Shown: piece by piece, positions 18,715 to 26,710 of the stretch
How the letters are laid out: the number at the start of each line of letters is the position of its first letter
Position numbering within the stretch: position 1 is the first letter of the stretch
NCBI GenBank assembly: GCA_965661545.1
Contig: CBFIEF010000008.1
Span: 42,047-106,046, forward strand
Source: UBA7985 sp965661545
GTDB lineage: Bacteria > Pseudomonadota > Alphaproteobacteria > UBA7985
Length of the DNA: 64,000 nucleotides
Reading direction: 5' to 3'
Translations under genes and position numbers: made by a program
Notes under the pieces: model-generated
The model's database searches: none
Told to the model about the DNA's origin: nothing
The model's input: only the letters and a program-made list of their open reading frames with translations

Positions 18715-20728
18715 AGCTCCAAAACCTGGCCTACACCGCCATAAAGATGGCCTCTCCGCGACGCTGTTTTCAGCGCATGCCGAAGCCGTCACCCTGTGCC
18801 TGTTCGCCGATGACCTGGAAACAGAACACGCGCGCGTGCCGCTGGTCCGTGGCACAGAGGGATGGTGGAGCGCGACGGTTACGAATGCGCCGGAAAGCTT
18901 TGCTTACGGCTACCGAGTGGACGGCCCCTATGAGCCCGCTGCCGGTCATCGGTTCAATGCCAACAAACTGCTGGCCGATCCCTACGCACGGGTGCTCAAG
19001 GGCACACTGATCAATGATCCTGCGCTTTTTGGCTTTACAGACTTTGAGACCGGAGACGGATTTTCAGCGCTTGATAGCGCGGCCCTCGTCCCCAAGGGCT
19101 GGTTCGAAGGCAAAGGCGAAGGCGATGGCTTTGCGACCCCGCGGGCGTGGACGCGCCCCAACACGCGCTGGCGGGACACAGTGATTTATGAAGCCCACCT
19201 GAAAGGCTTTTCTAAGCAACACCCCACGGTATCAATCAGTGCTCAGGGGACATTCCAAGCCTACGCCGGGCCAGACAATCCCTTGGTGGCCTATTTGGCG
19301 GATTTGGGTGTGACGGCGGCTGAGTTTTTGCCGCTCATGGCCTTTTACGACGAGCGCCATCTTGGTCCCTTGGGCCTGACAAATTACTGGGGCTACAACC
19401 CCTTGCACTTCTTCGTGCCAACGGACCGCTACAACGCCGATGGCGACCCCGTCGCAGCCGTTCAGGCCATGGTCGAAGGCTTCCATGCAGCCGGCCTCGA
19501 AGTGCTGCACGACGTTGTGTTCAACCATACCGCTGAAAGCGACCATTTGGGGCCAACGCTGAGCTTTCGCGGGCTGGATAACGCCAGCTACTACCACTTA
19601 GAACCCGGCAATCCCGCCCGTTACTTCAACCCCACTGGCACGGGAAACGCGCTCAATGGCGGTCATCCGGCGGTGCAGCGTTTGGTGCTGGATGCGCTGG
19701 CCTATTGGCATCACGCGCTGGGGTTCGACGGGTTCCGCTTTGACCTCGCCTCAACACTTGCCCGCGACGCACAAGGGAAAATGCAAAGTCCGCCAAGCAG
19801 TCTCATCGGGCTGATCGACACAGACCCTCGGCTTGCTGGTGCAAAGTTGATCGCGGAGCCGTGGGACATTGGCGAAGACGGCTATCAACTGGGGCAGTTT
19901 GACGGGCGTTGGACGGAGTGGAACGACCGCTTCCGCGATGGTGCCCGCGCGCTGTGGCATCCGGCGCATCGATCAGGCGCTTTGCAGCGGTTTGCGGACC
20001 ATTTACTCGGGTCGGCCACCAGCTTTGACCGGCCTCTGCAATCCATCAACTTCATCGCCGCCCACGATGGCTTCACGCTGGCGGATATGGTCGCCTTTGA
20101 CCACAAACACAACGAGGCCAATGGCGAGCAAAACCGCGATGGTCACGGACATAACCTGTCATGGAACCATGGGGTTGAAGGGCCGACGGTCTCGCCGTCA
20201 ATCCTGGCGGAACGCGCCCGCACACAGCGCGCTTTGCTGCTGACGCTGCTGCTGTCCCAAGGGGTGCCAATGCTGGCCATGGGGGATGAGCAAGGCCACA
20301 GCCAAGACGGTAACAACAACGCCTATTGTCAGGATGGGCCGCTGTCGTGGCTGGATTGGTCGGATAGCGATGCCGGATTAGCAGACTTTGTTCGGGACGC
20401 CCTCGCGCTGGTGCGTCGCCTGCCGTCGCTGCGCCAAGCGCGGCATCTTCACCGGGCCGAGCACGTATCATGGTGGCGGACCGATGCGCTGCAAATGCGC
20501 GCACCAGACTGGGAAAACGACGATTTGTGCGCGCTGGTGATGCACTTGGCTCCGGTAACAGACACAGACCCAGCCGTAGCGATTGCCCTGAATATCGGGG
20601 ATGCTGATTGCCCGTTGCAGCTTCCAAACGGTCCAGACTGGTCTTTGGCGCTTAGCTCCGCCGATGGGGGGAGCGTTGAGCAGTTGCCGCGTCGTTCGAT
20701 TGCTGTTTTCCAAAGCGCGCAGGACTGA
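18707..20728 (+). CDS. glgX: Glycogen debranching enzyme (isoamylase type)
   Basis: Protein of 673 residues of GH13 with an N-terminal CBM48-like domain (HKDGLSATLFSAHAEAVTLC). It cleaves alpha-1,6 links in phosphorylase limit dextrin, working with GlgP. Motifs: YEAHLKGFS, VVFNHTAESDHLGPTLSFRG, GFDGFRFDLAS with the nucleophile Asp, LIAEPWDIGEDGYQLGQF and NFIAAHDGFTLADMVAFDHKHN with the catalytic Asp region. Last gene of the glg operon, coupled to glgA by an 8-nt overlap. Its stop codon directly abuts the stop codon of the convergent kinase-like gene, with no spacer for a terminator. Confidence 0.96.
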   Translation: MSEAPKPGLHRHKDGLSATLFSAHAEAVTLCLFADDLETEHARVPLVRGTEGWWSATVTNAPESFAYGYRVDGPYEPAAGHRFNANKLLADPYARVLKGTLINDPALFGFTDFETGDGFSALDSAALVPKGWFEGKGEGDGFATPRAWTRPNTRWRDTVIYEAHLKGFSKQHPTVSISAQGTFQAYAGPDNPLVAYLADLGVTAAEFLPLMAFYDERHLGPLGLTNYWGYNPLHFFVPTDRYNADGDPVAAVQAMVEGFHAAGLEVLHDVVFNHTAESDHLGPTLSFRGLDNASYYHLEPGNPARYFNPTGTGNALNGGHPAVQRLVLDALAYWHHALGFDGFRFDLASTLARDAQGKMQSPPSSLIGLIDTDPRLAGAKLIAEPWDIGEDGYQLGQFDGRWTEWNDRFRDGARALWHPAHRSGALQRFADHLLGSATSFDRPLQSINFIAAHDGFTLADMVAFDHKHNEANGEQNRDGHGHNLSWNHGVEGPTVSPSILAERARTQRALLLTLLLSQGVPMLAMGDEQGHSQDGNNNAYCQDGPLSWLDWSDSDAGLADFVRDALALVRRLPSLRQARHLHRAEHVSWWRTDALQMRAPDWENDDLCALVMHLAPVTDTDPAVAIALNIGDADCPLQLPNGPDWSLALSSADGGSVEQLPRRSIAVFQSAQD

Positions 20729-21598
20729 CTAGGCTGCGTCCAGCAACAACGTTTCCAGCATCTGGAACTGTATCAGCCGCTGCGGCGCCCAATCATCGTC
20801 CCACCCCCACAGCAGTGACATGCCACCATAGAGAACGGCAAACTCCAACACTCTGCGCCGCCCCTCGCCCCCCTGCGCGTTGGCAGCGATATGGTTTGCC
20901 AGCCAGTCCATTCGCTCGATTTGAGCCACGCGGCTGGGCTGGTCCATAGGGTTGAAAAACAGGTTGGCGAAGTCGTAGGCGACGTGTCCCAACAAGCCTT
21001 TTGGATCAATCACCACCCAGTCGCCACTCCGACCTTCGCGCAAAACATTACCGTGGTGGATGTCGCCATGGAGGGGTTGAGGTGAGGTGCCCATGAGATC
21101 CAAGGCCTGCGCGAACGGTCGCCAGCGGTCAAAGCATGCTTCCCCTATGGCGCGGAGCGTAAAGACGTGGTCCCGCACTGCCGTGAGCGGCACCAATCCA
21201 TCGGGCGCTTCATCGGCTTGGTTGCCGTTTCTATGCAAGGCGTCAGCGGTTTGGACCAGCACAGCAAAGGCGGTTTGATCGTCGAAGGCGCTGGCGTCGT
21301 CTAAGGCTGGAATTTCGGTGGCCTCGGCCATCAACACGGCGTCGGCATCGCGGTTCCATACCGAAACTGCACCCCTTTGCTCTCCCGAAGCTCCCCACCA
21401 CTGCAGCAGCGCCATGCCCGGGCGCTCGTCACTGTCTGGCTTAGCGACTTTGAGAACCGCGGGCTCAGGCGCGAAGACGCGTTGCAGCCACGACGAGTTG
21501 GTTTCAAAACCAGCCTCCCGCGGCTCCAGCGACCAACGCTGCGCATAGTCGCGCAGGACGGCTGCGCCGGGGCTGCTGTCGTCGAGTGGACGCTGCAC
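20729..21598 (-). CDS. Aminoglycoside/streptomycin 6-phosphotransferase-like kinase (APH(6) family)
   Basis: Protein of 289 residues with the protein-kinase-like fold of small-molecule phosphotransferases. The phosphate-transfer motif is LHGDIHHGNVL (Asp179) and the metal-site motif VVIDPKGLLGH (Asp198), with the variant PKG that marks the streptomycin 6-kinase/hydroxyurea kinase group. ERPGMALLQWWG is also typical. Family members phosphorylate streptomycin, but many chromosomal homologues have unknown natural substrates and no resistance role; I make no resistance claim. It ends at the base next to the glgX stop, and starts 10 bp after the methylmalonyl-CoA mutase stop, so it is probably cotranscribed with the mutase. 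Confidence 0.82.
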   Translation of the reverse strand: MQRPLDDSSPGAAVLRDYAQRWSLEPREAGFETNSSWLQRVFAPEPAVLKVAKPDSDERPGMALLQWWGASGEQRGAVSVWNRDADAVLMAEATEIPALDDASAFDDQTAFAVLVQTADALHRNGNQADEAPDGLVPLTAVRDHVFTLRAIGEACFDRWRPFAQALDLMGTSPQPLHGDIHHGNVLREGRSGDWVVIDPKGLLGHVAYDFANLFFNPMDQPSRVAQIERMDWLANHIAANAQGGEGRRRVLEFAVLYGGMSLLWGWDDDWAPQRLIQFQMLETLLLDAA

Positions 21599-21608
21599 GT
21601 GCTGCCCC

Positions 21609-23648
21609 CTATTTGTTACGGATTTTGCCGGTTACCAGATCGAGTACCGCCGCCCCGGCGTCAATCACGTTGGTGCCGGGGCCAAAGATGGCAGCGACGC
21701 CGGCGGCTTTCAGGATGTCGTAATCCTGCTCCGGGATCACCCCGCCACAAATGACAATCATATCTTCCCGTCCCCCGGCGCGCAGGGCGTCAATCAGTGC
21801 GGGAAGCAAGGTCTTATGCCCCGCCGCCAAGGACGAGACACCCACCACTTGCGCCTTGGCCGCGATGGCTTGCTCGGCGGCCTCTTCAGGGGTCTGAAAC
21901 AGCGGCGACGTTTGAACGTCGTATCCGAAATCAAGGAAGGCGGAGGCAATCACCCGACTGCCTCGGTCGTGACCGTCTTGCCCGAGCTTAGCCATATACA
22001 GGCGCGGGGCGCTGTCCATGGCAGTGATGCGAGCGATGAGGGTTTGCACTTGCGGATCATCGGCCAACTCAGCGCCGTACACGCCTCGCACCAAAGAAGG
22101 GTTGCCGTCATACTCGGCAAACACGGCACGCAGACGATCACTGACCTCACCCACGGTGGCCCGCACGCGCATGGCCTCAACGGTGGCTGCGAGCAAATTG
22201 CCGTCGCTGCGCGCCGCCTCTTCCAAGGCCGCTAATGCGGCTTCAACGCGGTCTGTGGGACGGGTCGCGCGCAAGGATTGCAACTGCGCCACTTGGGCCT
22301 CGCGGACGGCGTTATTGTCGATGTCGAGCACCTCGATGGGGTCACTCTCATCACGCTGGTATTTGTTGACGCCGACGATCACCTGACGGCCACTGTCGAT
22401 GGCGGCTTGTCGCTGGATGGCGGCAGTTTCGATTTGCGCTTTGGGCCAGCCGGTTTCGATGGCTGCGGTCATACCGCCGCGGGCTTCGACTTCTTGGATC
22501 AGCGCCCAAGCCTGCTCGGCCATGTCGGCGGTCATCTTCTCCACGTAGTACGACCCAGCGAGCGGATCCACGACGTCGGTGACACCGGTTTCGTGGGCGA
22601 GGATCAGCTGCGTGTTTCGGGCGATGCGGGAGCTGAATTCTGTGGGCAGCGCAATGGCTTCATCAAAGCTGTTGGTGTGCAGGGACTGAGTACCGCCCAA
22701 GACCGCACTCATCGCCTCGAATGCCGTGCGGACGACGTTGTTGTAGGGCTCTTGCTCCTGCAAGGAGACACCGGATGTCTGGCAGTGTGTCCGCAGCATC
22801 ATGGATTTGGGGTTCTGGGGCTCAAACTCTGCCATGATCCGCGACCACAGCAAGCGCGCGGCGCGCAGCTTGGCGGCTTCGGCAAAGAAATCCATGCCGA
22901 TCGCAAAGAAGAACGACAAGCGCGGGGCAAAAGCGTCCACGTCCAAGCCTTTGGCCAATGCTGCCCGCACGTACTCCCGCCCATCAGCGAGGGTAAAGGC
23001 CAACTCCTGCACCAGCGAGGCGCCGGCTTCTTGCATGTGATAGCCGGAAATGGAGATCGAGTTGAACTTGGGCATATTCTGCGCGGTGTATTCGATGATG
23101 TCGGCAACGATGCGCATGCTCGGCTGTGGGGGGTAGATGTAGGTGTTGCGGACCATGAACTCCTTGAGAATATCATTCTGGATCGTTCCGGCCAGCGCCG
23201 CTTGGCTCGCGCCCTGCTCCTCACCCGCAACGATATAGGCGGCGAGAACCGGCAGCACGGCGCCGTTCATGGTCATGGACACAGAGACATCTTGCAGCGA
23301 TATGCCGTCGAACAGGCGGCGCATGTCCTCAACACTGTCGATGGCAACCCCCGCCTTGCCCACGTCCCCGCGTACGCGCTCGTGGTCGCTGTCATAGCCG
23401 CGGTGGGTGGCGAGATCGAAGGCGACAGACAAACCCTTTTGCCCACCGGCTAAAGCTTGCCGATAAAAGGCGTTGCTTTCTTCGGCGGTGGAAAAGCCGG
23501 CGTATTGGCGAATGGTCCAAGACCGCTGCGTGTACATGCTGGCATAGGGGCCGCGCACAAACGGCGCTTCGCCTGGCGCGCTGTCCAGATGATCCAAGCC
23601 GTCCAGATCTTGGGCCGTATAAATGGTTTTGGTGGTATCGCTCGTCAT
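21609..23648 (-). CDS. scpA: Methylmalonyl-CoA mutase, B12-dependent, catalytic subunit
   Basis: Protein of 679 residues, slightly short of the usual 700-730 because the N-terminal arm is reduced. It interconverts methylmalonyl-CoA and succinyl-CoA with adenosylcobalamin. The substrate-binding N-terminal part reads MYTQRSWTIRQYAGFST; the common form has Pro in place of Ser in RPWTIRQYAG. GLSVAFDLATHRGYDSD and the ENT/TIM-barrel core follow. The C-terminal B12 domain carries DGHDRG at 558-563 with the cobalt-ligating His560, plus GVSSLAAGH and FGPGTNV. It is divergent from the cobalamin-riboswitch operon (170 bp between). No MeaB/ArgK chaperone or epimerase gene is in view. Confidence 0.95.
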   Translation of the reverse strand: MTSDTTKTIYTAQDLDGLDHLDSAPGEAPFVRGPYASMYTQRSWTIRQYAGFSTAEESNAFYRQALAGGQKGLSVAFDLATHRGYDSDHERVRGDVGKAGVAIDSVEDMRRLFDGISLQDVSVSMTMNGAVLPVLAAYIVAGEEQGASQAALAGTIQNDILKEFMVRNTYIYPPQPSMRIVADIIEYTAQNMPKFNSISISGYHMQEAGASLVQELAFTLADGREYVRAALAKGLDVDAFAPRLSFFFAIGMDFFAEAAKLRAARLLWSRIMAEFEPQNPKSMMLRTHCQTSGVSLQEQEPYNNVVRTAFEAMSAVLGGTQSLHTNSFDEAIALPTEFSSRIARNTQLILAHETGVTDVVDPLAGSYYVEKMTADMAEQAWALIQEVEARGGMTAAIETGWPKAQIETAAIQRQAAIDSGRQVIVGVNKYQRDESDPIEVLDIDNNAVREAQVAQLQSLRATRPTDRVEAALAALEEAARSDGNLLAATVEAMRVRATVGEVSDRLRAVFAEYDGNPSLVRGVYGAELADDPQVQTLIARITAMDSAPRLYMAKLGQDGHDRGSRVIASAFLDFGYDVQTSPLFQTPEEAAEQAIAAKAQVVGVSSLAAGHKTLLPALIDALRAGGREDMIVICGGVIPEQDYDILKAAGVAAIFGPGTNVIDAGAAVLDLVTGKIRNK

Positions 23649-23818
23649 TGTGCGCCCCGGTTTCGTTTGTCTGACAACATAAGGCGTTCTCCACTTTCTT
23701 GGCTAACACGGCAGGCAACCCTCGCACAGGGGGGAATCAGAGCGCTGGTCGCAGTCGTGCAAGAAATTGCCGCCTGGTCCCTTGCGCACGGTACGTTCTT
23801 GCGGCAGAACGACGCGGA

Positions 23819-24028
23819 CCTTTGGTGTCTCATTACAGTCCAAGACTGGAGACTTAATAGGGAACTCGGTGCGGCGTACCCATTAGGGACCAAAACCGAG
23901 GCTGTCCCCGCAACTGTAAGCGGATAGCGCAGCTCCACCAGGCCACTGAAGCCCTCGCCCCGTGTGAGTGCCTTGGGAAGGCCGGAGCAACAAGCGCCAT
24001 GACCCGCGAGCCAGAAGACCTGCCAAGG
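23819..24028 (+). promoter_or_regulatory. Cobalamin (adenosylcobalamin) riboswitch
   Basis: All conserved blocks of the B12 riboswitch are present in order: AATAGGGAA (23856-23864), CGGTG, GCTGTCCCCGCAACTGTAA (23901-23919), GCCACTG (the B12-box core, 23942-23948), GGGAAGGC (23975-23982), and CCAGAAGACCTGCC (24011-24024). The P1 stem can close by CCTTTGG (23819-23825) with CCAAGG (24023-24028). It lies upstream of a four-gene metal transporter operon on the plus strand and should lower its expression when cobalamin is abundant. A hairpin between the riboswitch and the first start codon is a likely expression platform. Confidence 0.96.
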
Positions 24029-24046
24029 CATTGTGAAACCATCTTT

Positions 24047-24069
24047 GAGGGCGGGTGACCCTCTGGGAG
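24047..24069 (+). promoter_or_regulatory. Hairpin and ribosome-binding site: likely riboswitch expression platform
   Basis: GAGGG (24047-24051) can pair with CCCTC (24059-24063), one base before the ribosome site GGGAG (24065-24069) of the 50-codon gene. The competing pairing that would expose or hide the ribosome site cannot be settled by eye. No T-run follows the hairpin, so translational rather than transcriptional control is more likely (inference). Confidence 0.5.
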
Positions 24070-24074
24070 TGACC

Positions 24075-24227
24075 ATGACGATTGTCAATTCTGACCGTGC
24101 AACCCGCGCGGCTTCGCGTTCCTTTACTTTAGACGTCACACGACCGTCGCAAGCCATGCTGCTGATCAGCGCTGGCGGGGCTTCGGTGCTGTGTTGGCTG
24201 GGCCTTATTGCGCTGATCCTGCTCTAG
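24075..24227 (+). CDS. 50-residue single-helix membrane peptide, B12-riboswitch controlled
   Basis: Small protein, polar N-terminus (MTIVNSDRATRAASRSF) then one hydrophobic helix (about 27-50, with LLISAGGASVLCWLGL) that runs to the C-terminus. GGGAG sits 5 nt before the ATG. It is the first gene after the cobalamin riboswitch and ends 3 bp before the ATPase gene, so it is placed like a transporter accessory subunit. It has no His cluster and so is not the CbtB cobalt peptide, which ends with several His. I do not recognise a family. An in-frame ATG further upstream (24033) lies against the riboswitch end and lacks a ribosome site. Confidence 0.6.
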   Translation: MTIVNSDRATRAASRSFTLDVTRPSQAMLLISAGGASVLCWLGLIALILL

Positions 24228-24230
24228 GGC

Positions 24231-24989
24231 ATGCTACACGCAATAGACCTTGCCGTCGGCTACCGTGCCGAAACGGTGGCGCGTGACCTGACGTTTGATG
24301 TACAGCCCGGAGAAATCCTCGCGGTCATCGGCCATAACGGCTCTGGCAAATCAACGTTGGTGAAAACCATTCTTGGGATTGAAACCCCGCGGGCTGGCGC
24401 GCTGGCTTGGACACAGGGCCGTGCGCCCCAGCCGATTGGCTATCTGGGCCAACTCACGGAATTCGACCGGCGTTTCCCGATGCGTGTCTGCGATCTGGTG
24501 GAAACCGGCGGGTGGAGCAAGCTGGGTTTCTTTGATGCTGCTGGCACTCGAGCGCGGGTTCGGGCGAGCGAGGCGCTTGACCGTGTTGGCCTGAACGATA
24601 TCGCGACCTTGCCCCTGCATAAACTCTCCGCCGGGCAACTCCAACGCGCACTGTTCGCGCGAACGATGGTGCAAGACGCACAGGTGATCATCCTCGACGA
24701 ACCCTTTGCCGCCGTGGACCAGAACACCGAAGCGGACCTGATGCAGCACGTACTGACGTGGGTCGGCGAAGGCCGTTCGGTCATCATGGTGCTGCACAAC
24801 CTCTCCGCTGTCCTCCATCACTGCGAACGCACGCTACTGCTGGGCCGAGGCTCGGGCCGCTTTGGCCCTTCACGCGCGGTGTTGAACGCGGGTGCGCTGG
24901 TTGAGATGGGCTATTTGGCAGCCGATCAAGCGCGCTGGTTGATGGGATCACTCGATGGCTCGGCTGAGGACGGGCGCGACGATGCTTGA
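24231..24989 (+). CDS. Metal ABC transporter ATPase (ZnuC/AztA-like), B12-riboswitch controlled
   Basis: Protein of 252 residues, the cytosolic ATPase of a cluster A-I metal importer. Walker A GHNGSGKST is at 34-42, Walker B VIILDEPFAAVDQNT near residue 152, and the switch His in VIMVLHNLS. The signature motif is LSAGQLQR rather than LSGGQ, a mild variant seen in this group. The metal-family layout (LGQLTEFDRRFPMRV around the Q-loop) matches ZnuC/AztA/MntB-type ATPases. It starts 3 bp after the membrane peptide gene and overlaps the permease gene by 8 nt (ATGCTTGA). The metal is inferred from the riboswitch, see findings. Confidence 0.9.
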   Translation: MLHAIDLAVGYRAETVARDLTFDVQPGEILAVIGHNGSGKSTLVKTILGIETPRAGALAWTQGRAPQPIGYLGQLTEFDRRFPMRVCDLVETGGWSKLGFFDAAGTRARVRASEALDRVGLNDIATLPLHKLSAGQLQRALFARTMVQDAQVIILDEPFAAVDQNTEADLMQHVLTWVGEGRSVIMVLHNLSAVLHHCERTLLLGRGSGRFGPSRAVLNAGALVEMGYLAADQARWLMGSLDGSAEDGRDDA

Positions 24990-25818
24990 GTTCTTCGAAT
25001 TTGACTTCATGCGGAAGGCGATCGTGGCGGTGATTGTGCTCTCGCTCGGCATGGCGCCGGTCGGCTGCTTTCTGGTGCTGCGCCGGCTGTCGTTGGCCGG
25101 TGAAGCCATGAGCCACGCGGCCATTCCAGGCATTGTCGTGGCCTACTCGATTGCCGGGCTGTCTGTCCTGTCTATGACACTGGGCGGGCTGATTGCCGGG
25201 CTGAGTGTGGCGCTTCTATCGACGGTGTTGGCGCGGGTTACCTTGCTGCGTGAAGACGCAAACATGGCGACGCTGTATTTGCTGGCGCTGGCGGGGGGTA
25301 TCTTTTTGCTGTCGATCAGAGGAACGGCGGTGAACCTTGAATCCTTCCTGTTTGGCAACATTTTGGGGCTGCGCGCCTCCACGCTGATCTTGATCGGCGC
25401 GACGACGACGGTGACGCTGCTGGTGATGGCGCTGATCCTCCGTCCGCTGATCCTGCAAACTGTCGATCCGGTTTTTGCCCGCTCCCAATCCAAGCATACG
25501 TGGCTGATCAGCGCGGTCTTTATGGTCCTGGTCGTGCTCAACCTGATTGCTGGTTTTCGGGCGCTTGGGACGTTGATGGCTGTGGGCCTGATGATCGTGC
25601 CAGCGACGGCAGCGCGTTACTGGGTGAACGCTGTAACCCCCATGCTTGGGCTGGCGTTCTGCTTTGGGGCTGGCAGCGGCCTGCTGGGCTTGGCCCTGTC
25701 CTATTGGCTGTCAAACGTCCCCTCCGGGCCGAGCATCGTACTGGTCTGCGGGGTGGTGTTCTTGGTCAGCCTGCTTTTTGGCCGCAATGGCCTCAACCTG
25801 CTCGCGCGGCGAGCCTAA
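24982..25818 (+). CDS. Metal ABC transporter permease (ZnuB/AztB-like)
   Basis: Protein of 278 residues with seven to nine hydrophobic helices, the ABC-3 family of zinc, manganese and iron permeases. Typical segments are MRKAIVAVIVLSLGMAPVGC, LRRLSLAGEAMSHAAIPGI (the cytosolic coupling helix region with GEAMSHA), and LVGLMIVPATAAR-like GLMIVPATAARYW near the end. The ATG at 24982 overlaps the ATPase stop by 8 nt. The binding protein gene follows after 22 bp. With one permease gene it should form a homodimer. Confidence 0.92.
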   Translation: MLEFFEFDFMRKAIVAVIVLSLGMAPVGCFLVLRRLSLAGEAMSHAAIPGIVVAYSIAGLSVLSMTLGGLIAGLSVALLSTVLARVTLLREDANMATLYLLALAGGIFLLSIRGTAVNLESFLFGNILGLRASTLILIGATTTVTLLVMALILRPLILQTVDPVFARSQSKHTWLISAVFMVLVVLNLIAGFRALGTLMAVGLMIVPATAARYWVNAVTPMLGLAFCFGAGSGLLGLALSYWLSNVPSGPSIVLVCGVVFLVSLLFGRNGLNLLARRA

Positions 25819-25840
25819 TCACGCCGGAGTTCCTCTGATC

Positions 25841-26710
25841 ATGCGCCTCATTCTTTTCCCGCTTATCACGCTCTTCTTGAACCTGCCAACGCTCGCCGCT
25901 GCGGAAACGATCAAAGCGACTGCGAGCTTCTCCATTCTTGGGGACATCGTGGAACGTGTTGGGGGTGACTTGGTAGACGTTTCCAGCATCGTCGGCCCCG
26001 ACAGCGATGCCCATACCTACAGCCCCACTGTTGGAGATGCGCGCGCCGTTGCCAAGGCCGATATCGTGTTCATTAACGGTCTGGGCTTTGAAGGCTGGGT
26101 TGGCGATCTGATCGCGGCCTCGGGCAACGATGCGCCCGTGATCGCCGTCACACGCGACATCGAACCGCTGCTGGTCGAAGGCGAAGCGGACCCCCACGCT
26201 TGGAACGACTTGAGCAACGGTGCGACCTACGCCCGAGCCGTAATGGAAGGCTTGAGCGCGCTGGATCCAGACAACGCCGCAACCTACGCCGCCAACCAAC
26301 AAGCCTTTGCCAATGATATCGCCGCGCTGCTGTCCTCCGCCCAAGAACGCTTTGCCGCCCTGCCTGAGAACCAGCGTAGTGTGGTCACCGCGCACGACGC
26401 CTTTGGCTACTTCGAAGCGCAATTCGGCCTGCGCTTCCTGGCGCCGGTTGGCATGAACACCGAAGCGGAGCCGTCTGCACGGGAACTAGCAGGGCTGATC
26501 CGGCAGATTAAAGACGAAGGCATCGGCGGTCTGTTTGTCGAAAATATCACAAACCCGGATCTGGTCGCGCAAATCGCCAAGGAAACAGGCCTCGAATTTG
26601 GCGGGCGACTGTACTCGGACGCGCTATCCGCTCAAGGCGGCCCGGCGACGTCCTACCTCGCCATGATGGAACACAACATCGCCACCCTGCTCAGCACACT
26701 CAGCCGCTAA
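25841..26710 (+). CDS. Metal-binding periplasmic protein of the ABC transporter (AztC/ZnuA-like)
   Basis: Protein of 289 residues with a signal peptide (hydrophobic 3-20, cleavage near LAAA-ETIK). It belongs to the cluster A-I (SBP_bac_9, ZnuA/PsaA) family. Four candidate metal ligands are His58 (DSDAHTYSP), His119 (EADPHAWND), His185 (VTAHDAFGY) and Asp260 (LYSDALS). Three His plus Asp is the ligand set of the AztC zinc protein; Mn-binding members usually have Glu in the third place. The acidic His-rich loop of ZnuA is missing: only a few residues separate VEGEADPH. GGAG lies 11 nt before the ATG. No AztD-like chaperone gene follows. Because of the upstream cobalamin riboswitch the physiological metal could be cobalt. 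Confidence 0.92.
   Translation: MRLILFPLITLFLNLPTLAAAETIKATASFSILGDIVERVGGDLVDVSSIVGPDSDAHTYSPTVGDARAVAKADIVFINGLGFEGWVGDLIAASGNDAPVIAVTRDIEPLLVEGEADPHAWNDLSNGATYARAVMEGLSALDPDNAATYAANQQAFANDIAALLSSAQERFAALPENQRSVVTAHDAFGYFEAQFGLRFLAPVGMNTEAEPSARELAGLIRQIKDEGIGGLFVENITNPDLVAQIAKETGLEFGGRLYSDALSAQGGPATSYLAMMEHNIATLLSTLSR

Noticed and set aside
20729..21598. Acquired antibiotic-resistance gene
   Set aside because: There are no mobile elements and codon use resembles neighbours; the family includes many housekeeping homologues.
22278..23453. Open frame of 390 codons antisense to methylmalonyl-CoA mutase
   Set aside because: The mutase reads perfectly on the other strand with catalytic motifs; this is a shadow frame.
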